From an uncultured Alphaproteobacteria bacterium (GTDB lineage: Bacteria; Pseudomonadota; Alphaproteobacteria; Rhizobiales; Aestuariivirgaceae), in assembly GCA_945957365.1 (NCBI GenBank), contig CAMFKI010000015.1, positions 1 through 64,000 on the forward strand: a DNA stretch of 64,000 nt, in the 5' to 3' direction. The notes under the pieces were generated by a model. That model worked only from the letters and a program-made list of their open reading frames with translations, was not told where the DNA came from and did no database searches. The translations under genes were made by a program, and so were the position numbers. This document shows, in pieces, positions 1-8,956 of this stretch. Every line of letters begins with the position of its first letter. Positions within the stretch are counted from its first letter, which is position 1.

Positions 1-1603
1 GGATCATCACCTCGATGTAGGCCGCCGCATCGGTGGCCCTGATCGCGGCGAGGGCGTCCTCCAGTTCACCGATGCTGGATACCTTGCGGCTGATCCAGCC
101 GGTGCAGCCCATCGCCTCGGGAAGCAGGTGATAGCGCACCGGCGCGATGTCATCATAGCCATGGCCGCGCTCGCTCACCACGTCCTCGATGCCGTAGATG
201 CCGTTGTTGAGCACGAAGATGACGGGCTTGACGCCGTAGCGTCCCATCACGCCGATCTCGTTCATCGTCAGCTGGTGCGAGCCGTCGCCGGTCACCAGGA
301 TGGTGCGGCCTTCGGCATTCGCCATGGCAATGCCCAGGGTTGCGGGCGTTGCCCAGCCGATGGAACCCCACAGCGTCTGGGATTCACAGCCAACGCCGTC
401 CGGCAACAGCATGGCGCCGAGATGCAGCATACAGGTGCCGGTCTCCACAACCAGCACGTCGCCACTCGTCAGCAGGCGCTGGAGGCGGGGATAAAAGCTT
501 GCCGACGTCAGCGGATCGGAGCTCTCGCCAGTCGGGGACAGCATCGCCGGCCTGGGTGCGCGGCCACTGGTGCCGAATGCCGGCGTCTGGGCGGTGAGGC
601 CGTCCAGCATGTCGCCGATCGCTACCTGCGAGAAGATCGTGCTGCCGATCCGCACCCAGCTGTCGTTCACGCTCACCAGCCGGTCGGCGGGCAGGGCATC
701 GCTCCAGCTTGCTGCGTTGGCATCCGCGAGCACGATCCCGCCGAGATCGAGCACGAGGTCCGCTCCTTCGACGAAGCCCTTCACACCGGCCGGGACGCTG
801 CTCGCGCCATTGTAGAGGCCGACATAGTTGGGATGCGCCTCGCTCGCGACGCCCTTGTCCATCGGCGCCATGGCATAGGGAATGTTTGATGTCGCAAGGA
901 AGACGGCGAGCTTTGCCTTGAGGCCGTAGCGCGCCAGCGTGGCGCCGGCGAGCACGACGGGGTTCTTCGCCGCCTTCAGCCGCGTCACCACGGCCTCGAG
1001 GGCGGCGGCCAGTTCATCGGGCGCGCTGGCCTGGCGCTTGATGAGGCCGAGAGGCTGGCCCCTCACCGGCGTGCCTTGCACCGGCATGCGGGCATGGTCC
1101 ATCGGAATGACGATATAGGCCGGGGCACTCTGGCGCAGCGCCTCGCGGATGACGCGTTCCAGTTCGTCGATCGCATTGTCGGGCGTCAACCTGGCGCTTA
1201 CGCAGGCAGCCGCCGCCGAGAGCGCTTCGAAATTGCCATAGACGCCGTCGCCCAGCGTATGGTGGGTGATGAGGTGCTGATGGGTGATGCGGCGGCTCGG
1301 TGCGCCGACGAGGTGGAACACCGGCAGGCGGTGCGCCTTGCTGCCCATCACGCCATTGAGCGCGCTGAGCTCGCCAACGGCATAGGTGGTGCAGAGGATT
1401 GCGGCACCCTTGCGCCGCGCATAGCCGTCGGCGGCATAGGCGGCATTCAGCTCATTTGCGCAGCCGATCCAGCTGAGCGAAGGGCAGGCCTCCACCGCGT
1501 CATCGATCGGGAAGGCATAGTCGCCCGGCACGCCAAAGACGCGGTCGATGCCCAGCTCCGAGAGCCGCCTGACGACATATTCCGCAACGGTTGGAGCGCC
1601 CAT
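1..1603 (-). CDS. Pyruvate/indolepyruvate decarboxylase family ThDP enzyme (3' end outside window)
   Basis: Thiamine-diphosphate enzyme that would decarboxylate a 2-keto acid without oxidation. About 534 codons are present, close to the full family length, and the C-terminus runs off the left edge. Residues typical of pyruvate decarboxylases are visible: the catalytic Glu at residue 51 (CANELNAAYAADG) and the double His at 114-115 (THHTLG). The ThDP/Mg motif GDGSHQLT followed by VLNNGIYGIE lies near the C-terminal end. The ATG at 1603 is preceded by AAGGAAG. These residues fit the PDC branch rather than acetolactate synthases. Pyruvate, indolepyruvate or phenylpyruvate could each be the substrate, and the sequence does not decide. 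It is transcribed away from the lipase gene, with about 250 bp between the two starts. Confidence 0.85.
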   Translation of the reverse strand, partial: MGAPTVAEYVVRRLSELGIDRVFGVPGDYAFPIDDAVEACPSLSWIGCANELNAAYAADGYARRKGAAILCTTYAVGELSALNGVMGSKAHRLPVFHLVGAPSRRITHQHLITHHTLGDGVYGNFEALSAAAACVSARLTPDNAIDELERVIREALRQSAPAYIVIPMDHARMPVQGTPVRGQPLGLIKRQASAPDELAAALEAVVTRLKAAKNPVVLAGATLARYGLKAKLAVFLATSNIPYAMAPMDKGVASEAHPNYVGLYNGASSVPAGVKGFVEGADLVLDLGGIVLADANAASWSDALPADRLVSVNDSWVRIGSTIFSQVAIGDMLDGLTAQTPAFGTSGRAPRPAMLSPTGESSDPLTSASFYPRLQRLLTSGDVLVVETGTCMLHLGAMLLPDGVGCESQTLWGSIGWATPATLGIAMANAEGRTILVTGDGSHQLTMNEIGVMGRYGVKPVIFVLNNGIYGIEDVVSERGHGYDDIAPVRYHLLPEAMGCTGWISRKVSSIGELEDALAAIRATDAAAYIEVMI

Positions 1604-1849
1604 CTTCTCTTCCTTGGTAAGTCGTGACGTGCCGGACAGGCCCGCACGGATACTCAGTATCGGGTCTGCTTTCAATTGCTTACATGGGCGATACCGCAGC
1701 ACCCCCTCCGTACAAATGCTGACGGCGAGGCGGTGGCCTAGGTATTTACACGCCGTTGAACCGGCTTCCGCTGCATGCAAGGAACGCAAGGCATGGGGAT
1801 TGCTGCCATCCCCGACCGGGCAGTTGCCGGCAACAGCGGAGACCTGAAC

Positions 1850-3163
1850 ATGCGGATCCATTCTCTCGCCGGCCTGGCGCTTGCAGCAATTCTTCCGCTC
1901 GCCGCACCCGCCACTGCCCAGCCGGCGGTCGCGCCCTTCTACGCGGCCATCGGCCAGACGAAGCCACTGGGCCGCCTCGGCGAGGTGATTGCGGCGCAGC
2001 GTGTGGCCACCTCCGTGCCGGGCGCAGTGGCCTGGCGGATCGCATACATCTCTTCCGACATGGCGGACAAGAAGACGATCTCCACCGGCCTCGTAGTCGT
2101 ACCGAAGGGCAGGGCTCCCAAGGGCGGACGACCGGTGATGTCCTGGGCGCACGGCACGACCGGTACGGCGGAAAGCTGCGGACCATCGCAGGTGCTGAAC
2201 CCGGTCGTGCCGCTCAATGAATATTTCCTGCCGGACGGAAATTCCTGGACGGATTATGGCGTTCCGGCCGTCGCCGAATTCATCAAGGCCGGCTATGTCG
2301 TCGTCGCCACCGATTACCAGGGGCTCGGCGGCGGCGGCAGGCACGAGTACCAGATGGCGGAGACCCAGGCGCGCGACGCGATCGACGCAATCCGCGCGGT
2401 GGGATCGATGAAGTCGACCGGCGCGGGGCACAAGGCTGTCATCTATGGCTGGTCGCAGGGTGCGGCCGCGGCGCTCGCCGCAGCCAGCACGCCGGATTAC
2501 CTGGCGCGCAAGGGCACGGCCTTCGATGGCATCGATCTCGTGGGCGCCGTCGCCATGGCGCCGCCCGACTTCCGGACGCTGGCGCCGAAGGGACCGCTCA
2601 CCGATGCAAGCGGCCAGGCGATGCTGGCGGAGACCGCCAAGTCGCTGTCGAACAGCGTCAACAACTTCAACCACGTGGTGATGACGTTGTGGGGCGCCCA
2701 GGCGGCCTATCCGGACAAGCTCAAGCTTTCCGACGTGTTCACCGACGATGGCGTCAAGTTCGTCGACGAGGTCATGGCCAACAAGTGCGTGCACGCCTCT
2801 TCCGACACGATCAGCTACACCTATGGCGACCAGTTCGGTGCGCTGCTGCGGCCCGACCCCGTGCATGCGAAAGACTGGGCCCAGACCCTGATCGACAGTG
2901 CCGGCCCTGACGTGAAGCCGGTGGCGCCGGTGATCATCTACTGGGGCACGAGGGACACGGTGGCGCCGCCCATCATGCACAAGCTCTATCGCGAACACAT
3001 GTGCCAGCTCGGCGGCAATGTCGCGCGCGTGCAACTCGCAGGCAATCTCACCCACTTCGCCACGCCCGCCGCCTCGCAGCCGCTGTACCTGCCGTGGATC
3101 GCCGACCGTCTCGCCGGCAAGCCCGCACCGGACGGCTGTGCGGCGGAGCAGGTGCAGAACTAA
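1850..3163 (+). CDS. Secreted lipase / alpha-beta hydrolase (LIP family)
   Basis: A 437-residue exported esterase or lipase. The ATG at 1850 gives a clean signal peptide (MRIHSLAGLALAAILPL, cleavage near ATAQP) and has GGAGA a few bases upstream; an in-frame ATG 75 bp earlier would bury the signal peptide. The mature part shows the secretory-lipase features: SWAHGTTG for the oxyanion region, the nucleophile elbow YGWSQGAAAA with the catalytic Ser, and a late Asp/His pair (YWGTRDTVAPP, then LTHFATPA). Cysteines near SCGPSQ, NKCVHAS and EHMCQLGG could form disulfides. Substrate unknown. Confidence 0.85.
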   Translation: MRIHSLAGLALAAILPLAAPATAQPAVAPFYAAIGQTKPLGRLGEVIAAQRVATSVPGAVAWRIAYISSDMADKKTISTGLVVVPKGRAPKGGRPVMSWAHGTTGTAESCGPSQVLNPVVPLNEYFLPDGNSWTDYGVPAVAEFIKAGYVVVATDYQGLGGGGRHEYQMAETQARDAIDAIRAVGSMKSTGAGHKAVIYGWSQGAAAALAAASTPDYLARKGTAFDGIDLVGAVAMAPPDFRTLAPKGPLTDASGQAMLAETAKSLSNSVNNFNHVVMTLWGAQAAYPDKLKLSDVFTDDGVKFVDEVMANKCVHASSDTISYTYGDQFGALLRPDPVHAKDWAQTLIDSAGPDVKPVAPVIIYWGTRDTVAPPIMHKLYREHMCQLGGNVARVQLAGNLTHFATPAASQPLYLPWIADRLAGKPAPDGCAAEQVQN

Positions 3164-3212
3164 GACGGCGGGGACACGCCGTGGCCGCCCTCCATGCACG
3201 CAAGCCCGACGC

Positions 3213-3442
3213 CCGTTTCGACTCGGTCTGCTGTCCGACATGATCGCGCCGATGTTCGGCCATTCCACCAGAGACGCGCGCGTGCCGGACATCGTCGTTC
3301 AACCGATGAACGGCGTCACCCGCACCGCGCCGGGGAGATCGCGCCGACCATCCTCAGGGCGCTCGGCCTCGACCCGCAGAGCCTGCAGGCCGTCAAGGCG
3401 GAGGGCGCGTCCCTGTTGCCCGGGACCGGCCTCGCCAACTGA
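3213..3442 (+). pseudogene. Remnant of an alkaline phosphatase-like phosphodiesterase (C-terminal pieces)
   Basis: No intact gene is here, but two protein-like pieces sit in different frames. The first, from about 3213, reads LLSDMIAPMFGHS then DARVPDIVVQPMNGV. The second, ending in TGA at 3442, reads EIAPTILRALGLDPQS and then a LLPG tail. In nucleotide-pyrophosphatase/phosphodiesterase-like proteins such segments occur in this order near the C-terminus, separated by some 40 residues containing metal-binding His. So the intervening part looks deleted and the frame shifted. The family assignment is from memory of these motifs. Confidence 0.6.
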
Positions 3443-3481
3443 ACCTCACGGCGCCTCCCGCGTCACGGGATGCTTCATCGT

Positions 3482-4006
3482 TCAGAGTGCGCCTTCGTCG
3501 GTCAGCGACATCACCTTCGAGACGCTGCCATTCTTGACCAGGCACTGCCACTTTGCCTTGTCCGGACCGACCCCGATGGTGACCATGTTGTTGGCCTCGG
3601 AACTGGTTGCATCCAGAACCGTCACCACCTTGTTGTTGGTCTTGTGCTTGACGGCCTTGAGGCAGGCCTTCTGGTCGGCCCTGGGAACGCCGCCGATCGA
3701 GTCGTCGGCGTTGGGGGCAGCACTGCTGCTCGTCACCTTGCAGATGTCGCCCTTTGGCGCTTCGCTCGCGAATACCTGAGCGCCGTCACGGCCGATGTCG
3801 ATGGTCATGGCGCCGAGATGGGCTTGCCAGGCCGTGCCGCTCATGGTCTTGAGCGCGGCCTTGCTGCCATCGATCTCGACCGTGCCGCGTCCGTCGGACG
3901 TGACTTCGCTGCCGCTCGGGCAGCTGGCCGCGAATTTCGGCGGCGTGGCGGCAAGGGCCGGTGTTGCCAGCAAGGCGATGGCCACGGCGAGTGCGATGCG
4001 TTTCAT
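3482..4006 (-). CDS. Exported protein of unknown function
   Basis: A 174-residue protein with a Sec signal peptide (MKRIALAVAIALLATPALA). The second half carries a module seen in small exported alphaproteobacterial proteins: an ACLKAV start, then NNMVTIGVGPDKAKWQC, and a C-terminal MSLTDEGAL. Four cysteines in the mature part (ASCPSG, ICKV, ACLK, QCLV) suggest disulfides in the periplasm. Function unknown. It lies 25 bp downstream of the L,D-transpeptidase gene on the same strand, so co-transcription is likely. Confidence 0.75.
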   Translation of the reverse strand: MKRIALAVAIALLATPALAATPPKFAASCPSGSEVTSDGRGTVEIDGSKAALKTMSGTAWQAHLGAMTIDIGRDGAQVFASEAPKGDICKVTSSSAAPNADDSIGGVPRADQKACLKAVKHKTNNKVVTVLDATSSEANNMVTIGVGPDKAKWQCLVKNGSVSKVMSLTDEGAL

Positions 4007-4031
4007 GGGTGGGCTCCTTCTCTGTTTGCCG

Positions 4032-5024
4032 TCAGTAGACGCCTTGCAGAATGGTGAAGCCGGTGGCCCGATGCACCGCCGAGTTGGACTGGTCGGTCGT
4101 CACCACCGTCATGCCGGTCTGCATGCGCTGCCGGATCTGTTCGCGCACATGGGGATCCGCTGTGATGCGGCCGAGTGCATGCGACGTGTCTTCGCGGTCG
4201 GTCTTGCCATAGACGACGCTCGACCATGTGAGGCTGTCGTCTGCCGCATGGGCGCCGGTGAGGGTATAGACAGTCTCGCCGATCGGCTTCGCGCCGCCGG
4301 CGATGGCAGCCTTGCCATGGGCCACGGCATGCCCGTCCTCGAGAACCGTGACCGACTTGTCCCTGCTGCTCACCACAACACTGGTGACGGGCAGTGGATC
4401 CTGGTGCGCAGCGGCATATTGTTCCTTGATGAGGGCCGCGTCGACGGCGGCAAATTCGCGGCGCGCATTGTCGCCGAGCACCATGCCGGGATGGGTGACG
4501 GACGCGGGCTGCGAAGTGTCATCGGCAATGACGACCGTCATGCCCTTGCGGGTGACGTCGAACAGCAGTTCGGAAAACTGCATCGGCAGGCGCACGCAGC
4601 CGTGCGAGGCGGGATAGCCCGGAAGGTTTCCGGCATGCAGCGCGATGCCGCTCCACGTCAGGCGATTCATGTTGGGCATGGGCGCATTGGAGTAGGTGGA
4701 CGAGCGGTGATGCTTGTCCTTCTGCAGGATCTGGAACACCCCGGTGGGCGTGCGATGCCCAGGCTTTCCGGTGGAGCAGGTCGATGCCGCGACCCGGATG
4801 CCATTGCGATAGACGTGGACCAGTTGATCCGGGATCGACACGATGATGAGAACGGGCCCCGCAGTCGAACGTTCGGGAAACCAGTTGAACTCGCCGTTCT
4901 TCAGCTCATAGGCATGCTTGCTGACCAACTGGGCCGCGGCGCCACCGGCCGCCAGCGTCTGGAAGGAGAGGGCGGCGAGGCTCGTTGCAAAGCGCCGTCG
5001 CGACATCGGAAGTTCTGCGGACAT
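4032..5024 (-). CDS. L,D-transpeptidase (YkuD domain), exported
   Basis: Peptidoglycan-modifying L,D-transpeptidase that would form 3-3 crosslinks or attach proteins to the wall. The YkuD domain spans roughly residues 55-190, with the conserved GKPGHRTPTGVF segment, ALHAGNLPGYPASHG and the catalytic SHGCVRLP motif (His and Cys present). The N-terminus has a twin-arginine-like SRRRF followed by a hydrophobic stretch, so Tat or Sec export. The ATG at 5024 is preferred; an ATG at 5006 starting directly at the SRRRF signal is also possible. The C-terminal ~130 residues after the domain have no motif I recognise. Confidence 0.85.
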   Translation of the reverse strand: MSAELPMSRRRFATSLAALSFQTLAAGGAAAQLVSKHAYELKNGEFNWFPERSTAGPVLIIVSIPDQLVHVYRNGIRVAASTCSTGKPGHRTPTGVFQILQKDKHHRSSTYSNAPMPNMNRLTWSGIALHAGNLPGYPASHGCVRLPMQFSELLFDVTRKGMTVVIADDTSQPASVTHPGMVLGDNARREFAAVDAALIKEQYAAAHQDPLPVTSVVVSSRDKSVTVLEDGHAVAHGKAAIAGGAKPIGETVYTLTGAHAADDSLTWSSVVYGKTDREDTSHALGRITADPHVREQIRQRMQTGMTVVTTDQSNSAVHRATGFTILQGVY

Positions 5025-5134
5025 GGTTGCAGAGTTCACGCAACCGCTGCAGGCGTCAAATGAGCAATGTTGACGATTGCTGAGCAGGGCTCATCTTCAC
5101 GCTCGGCGGGAAGCTTCTGCAGATCTCGCGTGAC

Positions 5135-6067
5135 TCAGAGGCCAGCCTCACGGGCGAGCCGGGAGACGGAGCGTGGTGCGCATTCCGCCTTCAGCCACTG
5201 CACGAGGGCGCGGAGTTCGGGTTCCTGGGCGCGCGACTTCTTGAAGCAGAGGTGATAGCGCCGCTGCGCCGGCAGAAGCGTGCGATCGAAGTAGCGCACC
5301 ACGCCCGCCGCGATGTCGCGCCGCGCCAGGAAGTCGGGGACGAGCGCGATGCCGAGCCCGGCGCGCGCCATCTCCAGCGCCAGCATGTAGTGGCTGCACT
5401 GCACGAAGCTGCCCGCGCGCAAGGTGTCGAGGCTGACGCCGGTCAGGGCGCAATAGCTGTGCCAGTCTTGCCCCAGCCGATCCGCCTCGATGTCGGTGGT
5501 GATGAGCGGGAAGCGCCCGGCCGGAGCCGGGCCCGTCAGCTGCGGGGCGGCCACCGCCACCAGCATTTCGTCGAGAATGTGGATGGCGGCAAACCCCGGC
5601 TTCACGTCCTGCGCGGTGACGAAGGCGTCGGCCACCTGGGCGGTCTGTTCCGGATCCTGGGCATAGAGCCTGAGTTGCAGCTCGATCTCGGGATGCGCGG
5701 CATAGAAGCTGGCGAGCCGCGGGATCAGCCACCCCGGGCCGAAACTGCTGCACACCGCCACCCGCAGCACCTGGCGTCCGCTGCCCACGATGTCGTCGAG
5801 GGAGGACTGGAGGCCGGAGAAGGTGACCGCGAGCTTGTCGGCGAGACGACGCCCGGTGGGGGTAAGAGTGATACCCCGCCCGGCGCGCCCGAACAATTGC
5901 TCGCCCAGGGCCGTGGTGAGCTCGCGCAGCTGGTGGCTCACCGCACTCTGCGAAACGCCGAGCTCGTCGGCCGCGCGCTTCACCGACTGATGGCGCGCCA
6001 CGGCTTCGAAATAATGCAGGCTGCGGATCAGCCGCGTGTTGCGCAGCAGGCCCTGTTCGTTGCTCAT
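5135..6067 (-). CDS. LysR-family transcriptional regulator
   Basis: A 310-residue LysR-type regulator. The N-terminal winged HTH (about residues 15-75) has the typical YFEAVARHQSVKRAADELG and SQSAVSHQLRELT helices and LFGRAGRGITLTPTGR wing. The rest is a LysR substrate-binding domain of the GcvA-like subgroup. LysR genes usually sit beside their target, but the neighbouring sequence upstream (6173-6631) is two broken genes, so its original target may have been lost. Inducer unknown. Confidence 0.88.
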   Translation of the reverse strand: MSNEQGLLRNTRLIRSLHYFEAVARHQSVKRAADELGVSQSAVSHQLRELTTALGEQLFGRAGRGITLTPTGRRLADKLAVTFSGLQSSLDDIVGSGRQVLRVAVCSSFGPGWLIPRLASFYAAHPEIELQLRLYAQDPEQTAQVADAFVTAQDVKPGFAAIHILDEMLVAVAAPQLTGPAPAGRFPLITTDIEADRLGQDWHSYCALTGVSLDTLRAGSFVQCSHYMLALEMARAGLGIALVPDFLARRDIAAGVVRYFDRTLLPAQRRYHLCFKKSRAQEPELRALVQWLKAECAPRSVSRLAREAGL

Positions 6068-6172
6068 GCGCGTGCCCGGTTCATGCCGCGATCAGTTAAG
6101 CAAGCCAGCGGTGCTCCCGGCAAGGGGTAGCGTGGTGCGGAGGTGGACAGCGACGGGCGATGGCTCGGGACA

Positions 6173-6325
6173 CTATCGGGTGGTCGTGTTTGGAAATACT
6201 TCCTCGCCATCGTGCGAGAGCGTCATATAGACGACGGTCACGGCGATGAGGCCGAGGAACAGGGCGCTGGTGATGGTGGTACCCAGATTGAGCCCGCCAT
6301 ATTCATGGGGCTGCGACAGGAAGTC
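6173..6325 (-). pseudogene. C-terminal remnant of a DUF347/COG4705-type membrane protein
   Basis: Reading the minus strand gives 50 codons ending in TAG at 6173 with no start codon in a sensible place. The peptide has EYGGLNLGTTITSALF followed by the hydrophobic LGLIAVTVVYMTLS, which matches the last transmembrane helix of COG4705 (DUF347) tryptophan-rich membrane proteins. The rest of that gene (expected at higher coordinates) is gone and is replaced at about 6326 by kinase remnant on the other strand. Recognition rests on the GLGTT/TSALF-helix pattern only. Confidence 0.5.
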
Positions 6326-6342
6326 CCCCAGCGAGGCGTCCA

Positions 6343-6631
6343 GGCACCGAGCCGGAAGACCTCTTCGCCTCGACCGCCGACGGGCAGTACGACATTGCCG
6401 TCGACGTGCCGGCGGAGCCCGTCAACTACCCTTGCGACCGCGATCTCATCATGCAGGCCGTGGTCAACCTGCTGCACGACGGCATCAGGCATTGCCCGCA
6501 CCCGGCGCACGCCCGGCACCGGGCTTGGCCTCAGCCTCGTCGCCGCCATTGCCGAGCTTCACGGGGCCCGCCTCGATCTGGCGGACAACCTGCCGGGGCT
6601 GAAGGTCAGCATCCGCCTGCCGCCGCGCTGA
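6343..6631 (+). pseudogene. C-terminal remnant of a sensor histidine kinase, internally deleted and frameshifted
   Basis: One frame (about 6343-6480) reads a kinase N-box: CDRDLIMQAVVNLLHDGIRH. The adjacent frame, ending at TGA 6631, reads the G2 box and tail: GTGLGLSLVAAIAELHG, then LPGLKVSIRLPPR. In a working kinase these are separated by roughly 40-50 residues containing the G1 box (DxGxG); here they are almost contiguous, with a +1 frame change. The dimerisation domain and sensor are missing. An N-box to G2 deletion removes ATP binding, so the gene is dead. Confidence 0.7.
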
Positions 6632-6848
6632 GCCTCGCGGGCTCTCTCCGGACCCGGATACCGCTGTGCGGGATCCAGTCGCCTGTGGGCGGCCCAGGGT
6701 CCCCAAGAATTGCATTTCGTTACAGGCGCCCGGCACGAGTTGATGGCACCGCCATCTTAAGTATAGGTTCGGCTGTGCAGGCGGGCCTGCCTCCAGGCCG
6801 TTGGGCCGGAGGGCAGCGCCGCCTTCGCCGCAAACCGGATCGAGGGCC

Positions 6849-7772
6849 ATGACCAAGAAACTAGCCAAGCCAGCCGCCAAGCCAGTCGCCAAGCCGAAGC
6901 AGACGACGGACGCCGATGCCCGCGCACTCGACCGGGTGCAGTACCTCGAGGCGAAGCTCATCCTGAAGCCCGACCGCTTCACCTCGGTGAAGGCGTTCCG
7001 CGATTTTCGCAAGATCGTTCGGAAGACGGCCAAGGAAGCCGGCGCCAAGTTCACCCAGGCCAAGAAGCGCGACATGGAATTGCATGTGCGCGAGGTCGTG
7101 TTCCTCGATACCTCGGATTACGCGCTCTATTCCAACGCCTTCATCCTGCGCCGGCGCATCACCTACGTGGACGGCTTCCCCAGCGGCGATCCCGAAATCG
7201 TGCTGAAGTTCCGTCACACCGACGAGGAGACCGCGGCCGGGGTGGACGTCCATCCGCGCATCGCCGGCAAGTACCAGATCAAGTTCAAGGCGGAGATCCT
7301 GCCGCTGAAGGACAGGGTGGGCGGCTACCGCATCCTCTATTCCCACAATTGCCAGTTCGGCCTCAGCCAGTGCCTCGACGAGGACAAGGCCTCGATCAAG
7401 ACGCTCGACAAGGTGTTCCCGGCACTGACGGCACTGAATCGTGACAGCGAGGAGCGGGTGAAACTGGTCAACGAGGGCATCGTGGAGGAGGTCCTGTTGC
7501 CGCTCGGCACGCTCGACTTCGGCAAGGGGCTGGTCGCCAAGTGCGACATCTCGCTGTGGCGCACCCGCGGCGAGCACATGCCGCTGGTTGGCGAGTTTGC
7601 GTTCCAGGCGAAGTTCGACAGCAAGGAGCAGGTTGCCCAGAAACAGCGTGACCGTGCCGCCAAATTCTACATCAGCCTGCAGCACGAGCTCGAGGAGTGG
7701 CTGGCGCTGGGCGTCACCAAGACCGCGATGGTCTATCGCCTGAAGGCCTCTGGAATGAATGCCCATGAATGA
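6849..7772 (+). CDS. CYTH-like (triphosphate tunnel) domain protein, tentative
   Basis: A 307-residue soluble protein. After a lysine/alanine-rich N-terminus (KKLAKPAAKPVAKPK) comes a segment resembling the CYTH fold: VREVVFLDTSDYALYSNAF then ILRRRITYVDG, followed by EIVLKFRH and later LVAKCDISLWR, with alternating charged strands. CYTH proteins bind triphosphates through such charged strands. The match is from local pattern only and the missing ExExK start is a reason for caution. The ATG at 6849 is chosen because upstream codons are not conserved-looking. Its last codons overlap the start of the chromate transporter gene, so the three genes are probably one operon. Confidence 0.55.
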   Translation: MTKKLAKPAAKPVAKPKQTTDADARALDRVQYLEAKLILKPDRFTSVKAFRDFRKIVRKTAKEAGAKFTQAKKRDMELHVREVVFLDTSDYALYSNAFILRRRITYVDGFPSGDPEIVLKFRHTDEETAAGVDVHPRIAGKYQIKFKAEILPLKDRVGGYRILYSHNCQFGLSQCLDEDKASIKTLDKVFPALTALNRDSEERVKLVNEGIVEEVLLPLGTLDFGKGLVAKCDISLWRTRGEHMPLVGEFAFQAKFDSKEQVAQKQRDRAAKFYISLQHELEEWLALGVTKTAMVYRLKASGMNAHE

Positions 7773-8334
7773 GGCCGCACCCTCGGACGGGGTGAAGAAG
7801 GTGCCACTGTTGCAGATCTTTCTCGCCTTCCTCACCATCGGCGCCACGAGCTTCGGCGGTGCGGTGCCCTATCTGCGCAATGCGCTGGTGGAACGGCGCG
7901 GCTGGCTCGCCGATCCGGAGTTCGTCGAGTTCCTGTCGATCAGCCAGTCGTTGCCGGGTCTCAACGCCACCAACATGTCGATCCTGGTGGGCCAGCGGCT
8001 GGGCGGGGTGCCCGGCGCCATCCTGGCCATCCTCGGCATGTGCCTGCCGGGCGGCATCCTGATGTTCATCACCGGCATTCTCTACAAGGAACATGGCGGC
8101 CGTGCGCTCACCACCGCGGCACTCAAGGGCGTTGCCGCCGCCGCCGTGGCGCTGGTCCTCTACACCGCCTTCCAGCTCGGCCGGAAATCGCTCAACGGCC
8201 GCGCCGACCTGGTGTTCGTGGCGATCACCGCAGTGGCCGTCGCGGTGTTCCACCAGAGCGTGCTGGTGACGCTGGTGGCCGTCGGCGCCGCGGCGATCCT
8301 GTGGCACCATCCGCCTGCGGAGAAGGGACGATGA
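7759..8334 (+). CDS. Chromate transporter, N-terminal-type half (ChrA family)
   Basis: A 191-residue membrane protein of the CHR family that transports chromate or a related anion. The family signature is clear: FLTIGATSFGGAVPYLRNALVE-type start (FGGA motif), then LSISQSLPGLNATN and a PGGIL segment. CHR proteins occur as one long chain or as two half-length chains encoded side by side. This is the first half, with about five or six hydrophobic segments. Its ATG (7759, or 7765) overlaps the end of the upstream gene, and its stop overlaps the next start (ATGA at 8331). Confidence 0.88.
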   Translation: MPMNEAAPSDGVKKVPLLQIFLAFLTIGATSFGGAVPYLRNALVERRGWLADPEFVEFLSISQSLPGLNATNMSILVGQRLGGVPGAILAILGMCLPGGILMFITGILYKEHGGRALTTAALKGVAAAAVALVLYTAFQLGRKSLNGRADLVFVAITAVAVAVFHQSVLVTLVAVGAAAILWHHPPAEKGR

Positions 8335-8852
8335 GCGATATCTGGACCCTCATCCGCGTCTTCGGCTACCTGTCGCTGCTCACCGTCGGCGGCGGCATGG
8401 CGGCCTTCCCCGAACTGCAGTCGCTCTCGGTCGACACCTACCACTGGCTGAGCTTCACCCAGCTCGTTCATCTCTATAGCGTCGGCCAGTTGTCGCCCGG
8501 CCCCAACATGATGATGATCATCCCGATCGGCGACTGGGTGGCGGGCCCGGTGGGCGCGATCGTGGTGGCGCTCGCCTTTTTCGGACCCACGGCAATCCTC
8601 ACCTATGTGGTGGGGATCTGGTGGGGCAAGCTTGCGGCGTGGCCGTGGCGCAGTTCGATCCAGAAGGGACTGGCGCCCGTGTCGATCGGCCTGCTGCTCG
8701 CGGGCTGTGCCTCGATCGCCAAGGGCGCCATCATCGGCTGGGAGACGGCGCTGATCGCTATCACCGTGCTTTGCGTGCTGATGGTGAGCAAGGTCAACCC
8801 GGCCGTCGTCGTGCTGGCGGGCGCTGCGGTCGGCATGATCTTCCTCAACTGA
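8331..8852 (+). CDS. Chromate transporter, second half (ChrA family)
   Basis: The 173-residue partner of the preceding half transporter. It has the CHR motifs LTVGGGMAAFPELQSL and SVGQLSPGPNMMMIIPIG, followed by hydrophobic helices to the C-terminus. The start ATG at 8331 overlaps the upstream stop in ATGA, so translation is coupled and the two halves would be made in equal amounts, as expected for short-chain CHR pairs that work as heterodimers. Chromate export is known for some family members; actual substrate here is inferred. Confidence 0.88.
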   Translation: MSDIWTLIRVFGYLSLLTVGGGMAAFPELQSLSVDTYHWLSFTQLVHLYSVGQLSPGPNMMMIIPIGDWVAGPVGAIVVALAFFGPTAILTYVVGIWWGKLAAWPWRSSIQKGLAPVSIGLLLAGCASIAKGAIIGWETALIAITVLCVLMVSKVNPAVVVLAGAAVGMIFLN

Positions 8853-8956
8853 CGGACAGGTTGAATAAAGCAGTTGATTTAAATCTTTTAATGCTTGCAA
8901 GCTCGAACCGCACCATGTCATATTTGACCCAAGGGCAGAGCAGCGGGAGGTTACGC

